Positions 1-5,080 of a stretch of 7,709 nucleotides of DNA are shown here, in pieces; the stretch's first letter is position 1; each line of letters starts with the position of its first letter. The notes below the pieces were generated by a model. It did no database searches and was not told where the DNA came from. It was given only the letters and a program-made list of their open reading frames with translations. A program made the translations under genes and the position numbers. Source of the stretch: Campylobacteraceae bacterium (GTDB taxonomy: Bacteria; Campylobacterota; Campylobacteria; Campylobacterales; Sulfurovaceae); NCBI GenBank assembly GCA_027022775.1, contig JALVXO010000227.1, forward strand, positions 1 to 7,709, given 5' to 3'.

Positions 1-83
1 CTTTTGTTTTTAAAAAATTGCCCAAAATGGGGGTTTTCTTAAAAAAATCTTAAGAAAAAAGTTCTTACATCGTTTTGGGGTTA
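1..83. other. Non-coding left edge with a small stem-loop
   Basis: No supported gene. A perfect 9-bp inverted repeat (ttttcttaa 34-42, ttaagaaaa 50-58) sits inside weaker outer arms (cccaaaa 21-27, ttttggg 73-79). It may be the edge of a repeat extending beyond the window. Together with the repeats at 84-181, 180-230 and 235-406, it accounts for most of the gene-free stretch 1-384. Confidence 0.35.
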
Positions 84-181
84 ACATTTTTCGGGGTCAG
101 GGCTTAACTTTTAACTTTTACTTTCTGCACCATATTACCGAATACGTTTCTTTGCTGGTTTCAAAAGCTTTGGATTCCTGC
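84..181. repeat. ~98-bp direct repeat, copy 1
   Basis: It matches 1282-1381 with only a handful of differences and one inserted base. Order within the unit: acatttttc, the 24-bp box (92-115), ctttctgcacca, ttaccgaatacg, ttgctggtttcaaaa and ggattcctgc. With copy 2 it brackets the segment holding the palindrome, hepT and mntA. No coding potential was seen. Confidence 0.9.
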
Positions 182-230
182 TTTCACAAGAATAACAAGA
201 TGTTATTCATTTTGTTATTATCTTGAAAGC
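180..230. repeat. Hairpin beside the large palindrome, possibly a compact end of the attcctgc repeat family
   Basis: Arms 180-198 and 212-230 pair well: the outer GCTTTCA and inner AATAACAA match, with a small offset between them. The left part continues from ggattcctgc (172-181), the same start as the nested repeats at 1371 and 3194. Here it is followed directly by tttcacaagaataac, which resembles their right end (ctttcgcaggaatgac). It therefore looks like a copy lacking the inner ~150 bp. Confidence 0.4.
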
Positions 231-234
231 TTTT

Positions 235-406
235 TTAAACCCAAATTTTGCATTAGAATTAGCAAAGATTTGGCAAATGCTTTAGTTTAGGGTGTTTGCA
301 AAAATCTTAAGGTTAACCCAAAGGTTAATTGATAGATTTTTGTAAATGCCCTAAGCTAAATGATTTGCTAAAGGTTGTTAATCTCTAATGCAAATTTTGG
401 GTTAAA
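235..406 (+). repeat. 172-bp imperfect palindrome (73-bp arms, 26-nt loop)
   Basis: The left arm (235-307) pairs with the right arm (334-406) along almost its full length. The breaks are mismatches at 237/404, 246/395, 279/362 and 280/361, a small internal loop (266-268 against 373-374) and a bulge at 383. Six further differences all become G-U pairs when the plus strand is RNA: 262/378, 272/369, 286/355, 293/348, 294/347 and 298/343. The innermost 9 bp and many blocks of 5-9 bp are perfect. It could be a small non-autonomous mobile element or a structured RNA. No target-site duplication is evident. It lies beyond the 3' end of hepT and contains the stop of the small ORF 385-546. There is only one copy in the window. 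Confidence 0.75.
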
Positions 407-546
407 CAAATACACCTATACACAAATAGCCAATAGCAATTCTTCAGATTTCTGATATTGTAAGAAAGTCTTTCCTTTAGGTTTAAATTGATTGCTTTAG
501 CTCCCATCATCTCTCTTGAGTAGTGTTTAAAATTAAAATCAGCCAT
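385..546 (-). pseudogene. Possible truncated third cistron after hepT (53 codons)
   Basis: Reading the minus strand, an ATG at 544-546 opens a 53-codon frame ending in TAG at 385-387. It begins MADFNFKHYSREMMGAKAI and continues LNLKERLSYNIRNLKN, a plausible soluble, helical protein start that I do not recognise. Its ATG overlaps the hepT stop by 8 bp (ATGGCTGA), the same form as the mntA/hepT overlap (ATGTCTGA). AAGG at 558-561 is 11 nt upstream, somewhat far. After about residue 36 the frame enters heptad-like repeat DNA (414-441) and then the right arm of the 235-406 palindrome, where it stops, so the last ~15 residues look like read-through into repeat. I infer the 5' end of a longer gene cut off by repeat insertion or rearrangement; it may also be a chance frame. 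Confidence 0.4.
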
Positions 547-928
547 TTTTTATATTACCTTTTATATCGATTATCATCTTATTTGTAACACTCAAAAGTT
601 CCTCTAAATGGTTATCACAAATCTCAAAAATTGTTTCAGCATCCAGTTGAAAATAGTGATGCGATAAAATATCTCTTATCCCTTTTACACCTTTCCAATC
701 AATATTTGGATAGTTGGGTAGTAGTGTTTTATTGGTAAGTTTATCAATATTCTTAAATCCCTCTCCAATTGCTATGAGACGCATTGAAATGCTATCAAGC
801 TTTTCCAAACCATCTTCTTCTAAAAAATCATCACAGCTTTTTATTTTTTCAAATCGGCTTAAAATAAGCTCAATAGAAAAAACAATATCTTCAAGGGTAG
901 AGAGCAGTATTAACTCTTTATCAGACAT
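539..928 (-). CDS. hepT: HEPN (DUF86) toxin ribonuclease
   Basis: 129 residues, predicted mostly helical. This is the HepT/DUF86 member of the HEPN superfamily. The catalytic motif is RDILSHHY at 85-92: Arg85, four residues, His90, one residue, Tyr92. That is the full RX4HXY motif; Arg and His cut RNA, and the Tyr is the residue AMPylated by MntA in characterised pairs. The conserved helix with IAIGEGFKNI (about 53-61) and PNIDWKGVKGIRD (about 74-86) are typical DUF86 landmarks. AAGGA (937-941) lies 8 nt upstream of the ATG. It overlaps mntA by 8 bp at its start and a small ORF (385-546) by 8 bp at its end. I expect a functional toxin of a type VII (MntA-HepT) system, acting in the cytoplasm on RNA. 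Confidence 0.96.
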   Translation of the reverse strand: MSDKELILLSTLEDIVFSIELILSRFEKIKSCDDFLEEDGLEKLDSISMRLIAIGEGFKNIDKLTNKTLLPNYPNIDWKGVKGIRDILSHHYFQLDAETIFEICDNHLEELLSVTNKMIIDIKGNIKNG

Positions 929-1208
929 AGTGTATATCCTTTTCTATCATTTCAAGCAAAAGAGGTTTAATATGTTTATGTTTTCGTATTACATCTACTT
1001 TTTTTCCCAAATCCTCTTCTATTTGCTGTTTTAACCCTACTAACTTAAAAAAATCCGGTTTCATCTGAACAAAAATATCTATATCGCTATCTTCTCTTGC
1101 TTCATTTCTTGCATAAGAGCCAAAAAGACCTATTTTTTCCACATGATATTTTTGCATAAATTCTTTTTTATGGGTTTTTAGGTAGTTTATGATTGCATTT
1201 TTGTTCAT
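921..1208 (-). CDS. mntA: MNT-type nucleotidyltransferase antitoxin
   Basis: 95 residues, the usual size for minimal nucleotidyltransferase (MNT) proteins. The nucleotidyltransferase signature GSX10DXD is intact: Gly30-Ser31 within GLFGSYAR, then Asp42 and Asp44 in SDIDIFV; the third catalytic Asp is probably Asp72 in KKVDVI. In characterised MntA-HepT systems the MNT protein neutralises the HEPN RNase by transferring several AMP groups from ATP to a Tyr in its active-site loop. The ATG is well placed, with AAGGAG (1215-1220) 6 nt upstream and a TATAAT box at 1235-1240. Its TGA overlaps the ATG of hepT by 8 bp (ATGTCTGA), so the pair is translationally coupled with antitoxin first. All catalytic residues are present, so it is probably active. 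Confidence 0.96.
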   Translation of the reverse strand: MNKNAIINYLKTHKKEFMQKYHVEKIGLFGSYARNEAREDSDIDIFVQMKPDFFKLVGLKQQIEEDLGKKVDVIRKHKHIKPLLLEMIEKDIHYV

Positions 1209-1234
1209 TTTTGACTCCTTTTAAGTTCATTTTA

Positions 1235-1240
1235 ATTATA
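1235..1240 (-). promoter_or_regulatory. Probable -10 box of the mntA-hepT operon
   Basis: The minus strand reads GCTATAATT here, a perfect TATAAT. Transcription would begin near 1228, giving a leader of about 20 nt that contains the mntA AAGGAG. No good -35 is seen 16-18 bp upstream, only a T-rich run, as is usual for epsilonproteobacterial housekeeping promoters. The promoter lies between the gene and the 98-bp repeat copy at 1282-1381, so the cassette carries its own promoter. Confidence 0.65.
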
Positions 1241-1281
1241 GCATATTTTAAATACACAAAAATTATTTTTTTGACCCCCTG

Positions 1282-1381
1282 ACATTTTTCGGGGTCAGGG
1301 CTTAACTTTTAACATTTTACTTTCTGCACCAAGTTACCGAATACGTTTTTTTGCTGGTTTCAAAAACTGTGGATTCCTGCT
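1282..1381. repeat. ~100-bp direct repeat, copy 2
   Basis: Same unit as 84-181, about 1.2 kb away in the same orientation. The left edge also forms a small inverted repeat, tgacccc (1272-1278) against ggggtca (1291-1297). It runs without a break into the nested inverted repeat at 1371-1551. Confidence 0.9.
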
Positions 1382-1551
1382 TGAGACTGCGCAAAAAATT
1401 CACAAAATTTGTCTAAACCTTCATTCTGAGCGAAGCGAAGAATCTATTTACTGCCGTTCTATCGAGATTCTTCGCTTCGCTCAGAATGACTGAAATGGGT
1501 AATTTTACAGAAATTTTAACTTTTGCGCACTCTCGCTTTCGCAGGAATGAC
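1371..1551. repeat. Nested inverted repeat, copy 1 (181 bp)
   Basis: An outer pair of arms (about 1371-1396 and 1521-1551: attcctgc and tgcgcaaaa blocks) encloses an inner perfect 25-bp inverted repeat, 1421-1445 against 1465-1489, with a 19-nt loop. The inner arm begins tcattctgagcgaagcgaag, a sequence I recognise as a common intergenic palindrome in unrelated bacteria. The right linker 1481-1524 is identical to 3307-3350, while the left linker differs more. No ORF inside. Confidence 0.9.
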
Positions 1552-1581
1552 GGGATTTGTTTCTTTTTGGCTTTATGCAAA

Positions 1582-1605
1582 CGGGGTCAGGGCTTAACTT
1601 TTAAC
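1582..1605. repeat. 24-bp box, third identical copy
   Basis: Identical to 92-115 and 1290-1313; it begins cggggtcagggcttaac and ends ttttaac. It stops one base before the stop codon (1607-1609) of the DUF234 ATPase gene. Together with the copy at 1290-1313 it flanks the nested inverted repeat 1371-1551 in direct orientation, 292 bp apart start to start. The ggggtcagg core resembles boxes I associate with IS200-like Y1 (REP-associated) transposases, but no such gene is in the window. Confidence 0.85.
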
Positions 1606-1606
1606 T

Positions 1607-2950
1607 TTATTCTGTAAAACATTTAACTTTTTCTTTATTTAAAGCTTCGCTAAAGCCGCTTTTTGAAAAGATAATATAGTGTTTTTCCAAACCGGTTTTT
1701 ATTAATTGGGATTTTTCTTTTAATTTTTGCAATATATTTACTCCGGCTTTTTTATTTGTCCATTTGCACTCTATAAAAGCAATATTTTTATCATCAAATG
1801 CAACTAAATCGATTTCTTCTTTATTATTCCACCATCTTCCTATTTTTAACGGCACAAAACCTAAATATTTTACTGGATTTTGCAATATTTGCTCTTTTAC
1901 ATAATTTTCGTAAGCAAAAGAGACAAAATTATCATTAAAATTTGTATCTATCTCTTTTAACACATAATCGTATAAATCTATTTCTAAAAAACTGTAGTTT
2001 TTATAAACATAAAAGAACCAGAATTTTAAAAAGTTATCTTTAAATCTGTATCGCCCAAGTTTGCTTTTTAGAGGATTTTTTTCTGTGATTGGCGTCTCTT
2101 TTTCTATATAACCCAAACTGATAAGTTTTTCTATATATTTTGTAAGCTGCGAACCATTCATTGCCAATATTCCCGATATTTCGCCAAGTTTGCTAGCACC
2201 CTTGCTTATAGCTTCCAGTATAGAAAAATAGATGGAAACTTCATTAATTTCTTGTTTTAATAAAAAATACCCTTCGTTGTAAAGAAAAGAGTTTTTATTT
2301 AAAATTAACTCTTTTATATTCTCTTTAAAACTTTTATTTTTTTGATACATCTCTAAATATTTAGGAATGGTTCCAAAAGAAGCATATATATTCATAAAAT
2401 CTTCTCTATTAATATTTGGTATAAATTCGTAAATGTATTTTGCCAAAAGCGGTTTAAGCTGAATGATAGATGTAGCCCGCCCATAAAGCGGAGCGGAATA
2501 GTTTAAAACTTCAGAGTGCATCATAGAAAGAGCAGAACCGCAAAGAATTAAATATATATTGCTCTCTTTTAAATATAAATCCCATACTTTTTGCAGCATT
2601 GAAGAGAAACTTTTATCTATCTTTGCAAGGTTTTGATACTCGTCTATAATTAAAATAAGTTTTTTGGAACTTAAATTTTTAGCTAAAAATATCAAGGCAT
2701 CTTCAAAACTATCAAAAGCTATATTGGAAAAACCTAAACTGTTTAAAATATCTTTTGTAAAAGATTTTAATTGCATAGTAATATTCACTTCGGTAGCATA
2801 GTAATAAATAGACTCTTTATCTCTTATAAACTCTTTTAGCAGCGTGGTTTTGCCCACTCTTCTGCGACCATAAATCACTGTAAAAGAGGAACCTTTTCTT
2901 TGATACTCTTTATTCAAAGTTTCCAATTCGCTGTTTCTGTTTACAAACAT
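1607..2950 (-). CDS. Archaeal-ATPase-type P-loop protein with C-terminal DUF234 (PD-(D/E)XK-like) domain
   Basis: 447 residues, apparently full length. It opens with MFVNRNSELE, the usual start of this family. Walker A GRRRVGKTT is at 28-36 and Walker B LILIIDEYQ at 98-106 (Asp103, Glu104). LILCGSALSMM at 134-144 and PLYGRATSIIQLKPL at 154-168 are typical sensor and arginine-finger segments. A winged-helix-like region spans about 238-300. The C-terminus is DUF234-like: a Glu in FAYENYVKEQIL (about 345-356), EIDLVAF with Asp381, and IECKW with Glu394 and Lys396, together forming an intact PD-(D/E)XK nuclease signature. ATG 2948-2950 is supported by AAGG (2960-2963) 9 nt upstream. The stop codon is abutted by a copy of the 24-bp box at 1582-1605. 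Function is unknown for the family; an ATP-driven nuclease in defence or mobile-element maintenance is inference. It shares only general ATPase features with the gene at 3525-4835. Confidence 0.94.
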   Translation of the reverse strand: MFVNRNSELETLNKEYQRKGSSFTVIYGRRRVGKTTLLKEFIRDKESIYYYATEVNITMQLKSFTKDILNSLGFSNIAFDSFEDALIFLAKNLSSKKLILIIDEYQNLAKIDKSFSSMLQKVWDLYLKESNIYLILCGSALSMMHSEVLNYSAPLYGRATSIIQLKPLLAKYIYEFIPNINREDFMNIYASFGTIPKYLEMYQKNKSFKENIKELILNKNSFLYNEGYFLLKQEINEVSIYFSILEAISKGASKLGEISGILAMNGSQLTKYIEKLISLGYIEKETPITEKNPLKSKLGRYRFKDNFLKFWFFYVYKNYSFLEIDLYDYVLKEIDTNFNDNFVSFAYENYVKEQILQNPVKYLGFVPLKIGRWWNNKEEIDLVAFDDKNIAFIECKWTNKKAGVNILQKLKEKSQLIKTGLEKHYIIFSKSGFSEALNKEKVKCFTE

Positions 2951-2977
2951 TTTCTGCTGCCTTATATAATTTAGATT

Positions 2978-2995
2978 ATTATAATTTAAATTATA
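2978..2995 (-). promoter_or_regulatory. Tandem TATAAT boxes upstream of the DUF234 ATPase gene
   Basis: On the minus strand two TATAAT hexamers lie 12 bp apart (2990-2995 and 2978-2983) within a very AT-rich stretch. Either would start transcription 20-35 nt before the ATG at 2948-2950, leaving room for the AAGG at 2960-2963. Which one is used cannot be told from the sequence. Confidence 0.5.
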
Positions 2996-3068
2996 TCTTT
3001 TAGAGTTGAATTTTACTTTAAGAGGAAATTGGGTTTGTGGATTGAGAGATAAGGGTTGAGAACGCCGT

Positions 3069-3090
3069 AATTCCCGCGAAAGCGAGAATT
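3069..3090. repeat. Short hairpin with GAAA tetraloop (attcccgc type)
   Basis: AATTCCCGC, GAAA, GCGAGAATT: nine-base arms with one mismatch (3074/3085). It is closely related to the right outer arm of the nested repeat read on the other strand (rc of 1530-1548, ATTCCTGCGAAAGCGAGAG). It is therefore a stand-alone half-element of that family, lying between the DUF234 ATPase promoter and the heptad inverted repeat. Confidence 0.6.
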
Positions 3091-3093
3091 CAT

Positions 3094-3186
3094 GTATATT
3101 GGTTGACTAGTTACTGGTTATTAGTATATTGGGGAAAATTTAACACTTCTCCCAGTATACCAGTAACCAATACGCCAATACACAAA
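3094..3186. repeat. Imperfect inverted repeat built from 7-bp units
   Basis: The left half (3105-3132) divides into gactagt, tactggt, tattagt, atattgg. The right half (3152-3186) divides into ccagtat, accagta, accaata, cgccaat, acacaaa. The right half is close to the reverse complement of the left (ttactggt against accagtaa; ccaata against tattgg), with a spacer of about 20 nt. No ORF is present. Confidence 0.6.
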
Positions 3187-3193
3187 AAACCGT

Positions 3194-3378
3194 GGATTCC
3201 TGCTTGAGAGTGCGTAAAAAGTCCAAAATATTTGTCTTAATCGTCATCGTTCTGAGCGAAGCGAAGAATCTCTTTGCTGCCGTTCAATCAAGATTCTTCG
3301 CTACGCTCAGAATGACTGAAATGGGTAATTTTACAGAAATTTTAACTTTTTGCGCAGTCTCACTTTCGCAGGAATGAC
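3194..3378. repeat. Nested inverted repeat, copy 2 (185 bp)
   Basis: Same build and orientation as 1371-1551. Inner arms 3247-3271 and 3291-3315 match at 23 of 25 positions. The outer arms carry ggattcctgc on the left and gcaggaatgac on the right. The right linker (44 bp, 3307-3350) is identical between copies. It lies about 150 bp beyond the stop of the DUF4143 ATPase gene, comparable to the place of copy 1 relative to the DUF234 ATPase gene. Confidence 0.9.
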
Positions 3379-3404
3379 AAAATGCGCTACATTACCGGCT
3401 TTGG

Positions 3405-3425
3405 GCTTTTAGCTTTTAGCTTTCC
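3405..3425. repeat. Three-unit heptanucleotide array (gctttta)
   Basis: The units are gctttta, gctttta, gctttcc, just right of nested repeat copy 2. A two-unit relative (ggcttta, ggctttt) is at 5117-5130, directly next to the pheT stop codon. Confidence 0.55.
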
Positions 3426-3470
3426 TCAATCCGTGGATTCATTCAGAAAACGGCATCATCCTATAATCTT

Positions 3471-3496
3471 AAAAAAACCATTACAAAGCAATGTTT
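3471..3496 (-). terminator. Probable Rho-independent terminator of the DUF4143 ATPase gene
   Basis: Downstream of the stop at 3525 the transcript reads CATTGC, loop UUU, GUAAUG (six pairs including one G-U), then a G and seven U. The stem can extend by three A-U pairs across a one-base bulge. It lies about 30 nt after the stop codon. The stem is weak, but the U-tract is good. It separates this gene from the ATPase gene at 1607-2950. Confidence 0.5.
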
Positions 3497-3502
3497 CCAA
3501 AA

Positions 3503-3530
3503 CTATTCACTTATCACTATTCACTCATAA
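3503..3530. repeat. Four-unit heptanucleotide array overlapping an ATPase stop codon
   Basis: The units are ctattca, cttatca, ctattca, ctcataa. The array overlaps the stop codon (3525-3527) of the DUF4143 ATPase gene and puts minus-strand stop codons in all three frames within 28 nt. Confidence 0.65.
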
Positions 3531-4835
3531 ATTTAGCAGCCACTCTAAAATATTAACAACCTCCACCCCGTTATTTAAAATTTCTGAGCTATCTTCGCAT
3601 AAAACAAGCTTTTTGACATTTTTTAAATTTAACTCTTCTACAACTTTAGGAAAAGGAGTTAATTCTCTTTTTCGTGTCTTTTCATCATTTAAGCTTGCTG
3701 TTACCTGTATAAGCTCTGTTATCTCTCTATTTTTTTCAACCACAAAATCACACTCTAAATCGCCTTTGGTTTTGTAGTAATAAACTTTATATCCTCTCCG
3801 CAGCAGCTCCAGCAAAACAACTGTTTCTAAATCTTGCCCTTTGGTTTTAATGTTTGGAACTCTAAGCAAATTAGACAATCCCAAATCTATTGAGTAAAAT
3901 TTTTTAGCATTGGCTTGCTGTTTTTTAAGAGAGTAATCAAACTTGCTAATTGCCAAAATCATATAAGCTTTTTCCAAATACTCCACATAATCTCTTGCCA
4001 TATCATAAGAGATAGAAAAACTGTTTTTAAGTCTGTTTATTGTGTGGTAAGTTCCGCTGTTAGAGAGTAAAAATGCTGATAAATCTTCTAAAACTTTAAA
4101 ATTTTTAAGTTTAAACCTTGCAACTATATCTTTAAGAAGTATTGAGTCAAAGTAACTCTCTAACAACTCTTTTTGTTTATCTTTATTGTGTGAATACTCT
4201 ACACTTTTAGGAAATCCACCTTCGCTGATAAATGCCCTAAACTCACGGTTAATCAAATGCTTTTGGCTTATCAATTCCAATTTATTTTTTACTTCTATAC
4301 CCTTAAAAAGCAAATATTCTTTAAAACTCAAAGGGTAAACCTCTACACTCACATACCGCCCGCTAAGAGCTGTGTCTATTTCGCTGCTTAACATTGAAGA
4401 GTTAGAACCCGTAATATAAATATGGGATTTTTTTAACTCTAACTCAGTATTAACCCACTTCTCCCAATACTCAATATTTTGCACTTCGTCCAAAAAGATA
4501 TAAGGTTTGCCTTGCGGATTAATAAATTCCATATATGTATCTTTAATAAGCCCCAAAAGCTCCACACTCAAATGGCCAATTAGCCGCACATCTTCAAAAT
4601 TAATAAACAGCATCTGCTCTTTTGGCACGCCGCTTGCTGCAAGCCGTTTCATTTCGTTAATAAGCAGCGTAGATTTTCCACAACGCCGAACCCCTTTTAT
4701 TACAACTGCTTCACCGGATTTACTTAATTTAGCTATTTTATCTTCATATCTTTTTCTAGAAACAGTTTTAGGAAACTCCCTATCCCAATAATTCCAATCT
4801 AGCAGTATCTCAAAAAGTTGACTTTTACTTAACAT
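3525..4835 (-). CDS. AAA_14-type ATPase with C-terminal DUF4143 domain
   Basis: 436 residues from the chosen ATG. The N-terminal P-loop has Walker A GVRRCGKST at 48-56 and Walker B YIFLDEVQN at 112-120 (Asp116, Glu117). A YITGSNSSML sensor-like segment is at 148-157 and a likely arginine finger in LSGRYV (Arg160). These are classic AAA_14 features. The C-terminal half matches DUF4143: SEGGFPKSV near 204, a helical region, then ECDFVV (Asp363) and IQVT (Gln377) near the end, the layout of a PD-(D/E)XK-like fold. A TTG at 4857-4859 could extend the frame by 8 residues. I reject it because it sits where transcription from the TATAAT at 4865-4870 should begin, whereas ATG 4833-4835 has AAGGA (4842-4846) 6 nt upstream. 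The gene has its own promoter and terminator, so it is probably monocistronic. The cellular role of this family is not established; a defence or mobile-element role is inference. It is much more AT-rich than pheT. Confidence 0.94.
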   Translation of the reverse strand: MLSKSQLFEILLDWNYWDREFPKTVSRKRYEDKIAKLSKSGEAVVIKGVRRCGKSTLLINEMKRLAASGVPKEQMLFINFEDVRLIGHLSVELLGLIKDTYMEFINPQGKPYIFLDEVQNIEYWEKWVNTELELKKSHIYITGSNSSMLSSEIDTALSGRYVSVEVYPLSFKEYLLFKGIEVKNKLELISQKHLINREFRAFISEGGFPKSVEYSHNKDKQKELLESYFDSILLKDIVARFKLKNFKVLEDLSAFLLSNSGTYHTINRLKNSFSISYDMARDYVEYLEKAYMILAISKFDYSLKKQQANAKKFYSIDLGLSNLLRVPNIKTKGQDLETVVLLELLRRGYKVYYYKTKGDLECDFVVEKNREITELIQVTASLNDEKTRKRELTPFPKVVEELNLKNVKKLVLCEDSSEILNNGVEVVNILEWLLNL

Positions 4836-4864
4836 ATCTTTTCCTTTTTTAGGATACAAAATGT

Positions 4865-4870
4865 ATTATA
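4865..4870 (-). promoter_or_regulatory. Extended -10 box of the DUF4143 ATPase gene
   Basis: The minus strand reads TGATATAAT, an extended -10 (TGN-TATAAT). Transcription should begin near 4857-4859, giving a leader of about 23 nt containing the AAGGA at 4842-4846. This placement decides against the upstream TTG at 4857-4859 as a start codon. Confidence 0.65.
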
Positions 4871-4876
4871 TCATAA

Positions 4877-4900
4877 AATTACATTTTATAAAGTGTAATT
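4877..4900. promoter_or_regulatory. 24-bp near-perfect palindrome over the -35 region, likely operator
   Basis: The 12-bp half-sites begin AATTACA and end TGTAATT, meeting at a central TTTATAAA. 11 of 12 positions are symmetric; the only break is T versus C at position 8. It ends 6 bp upstream of the -10 at 4865-4870 and covers where the -35 would be. This is the usual place for a dimeric repressor or activator site. I do not recognise the regulator; no regulator gene is in the window. Confidence 0.5.
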
Positions 4901-4901
4901 T

Positions 4902-5062
4902 CTGTAATTTTTCTTTTTTATACCAAAAAGAGAAGGAGACAAATCACTATTTTTGCAGAAATAATACCAATTTCTAACCAATAAAATAAAACTGGAAAGC
5001 ATTAACCGCAGAGGCAGAAAGAGATAGAAAGTTAAAATAAGTAAAGGTGTTTTAATATTTTG
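4902..5062. other. Gene-free stretch with decayed repeat scraps
   Basis: I see no gene here on either strand; the longest frames are under 40 codons. The piece aaccgcagaggcagaaagag (5004-5023) resembles the cgcagag-type intergenic repeats seen in many environmental bacteria. In relatives this is where aroA would start after pheT. Confidence 0.35.
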
Positions 5063-5080
5063 GGTTTATAAACCGGTTTA
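5063..5080. repeat. Two overlapping 12-bp perfect palindromes (GGTTTA half-sites)
   Basis: Three alternating half-sites, GGTTTA, TAAACC, GGTTTA, give perfect palindromes at 5063-5074 and 5069-5080. They lie 54 bp beyond the pheT stop. They could be a protein-binding site; there is no loop or U-tract, so a terminator is unlikely. Confidence 0.4.

Noticed and set aside
714..1034. 106-codon plus-strand frame
   Set aside because: It is antisense to hepT and mntA, both of which have intact family motifs.
92..1605. The three 24-bp boxes as a CRISPR array
   Set aside because: Spacing is irregular (1198 and 292 bp), and one interval contains genes.
3192..3377. 61-codon plus-strand frame
   Set aside because: It lies wholly within nested repeat copy 2; its residues simply read the hairpin arms.
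3382..3777. 131-codon plus-strand frame
   Set aside because: It is mostly antisense to the C-terminus of the DUF4143 ATPase, with low-complexity Ser/Phe-rich content and no ribosome binding site.
4857..4859. TTG start for the DUF4143 ATPase, adding 8 residues
   Set aside because: It lies at the expected transcription start of the TATAAT at 4865-4870 and has no ribosome binding site; ATG 4833-4835 has AAGGA 6 nt upstream.
4860..4976. Short plus-strand frame of about 38 codons beginning ATGTATTAT
   Set aside because: It covers the promoter and operator palindrome, is very AT-rich and has no ribosome binding site.
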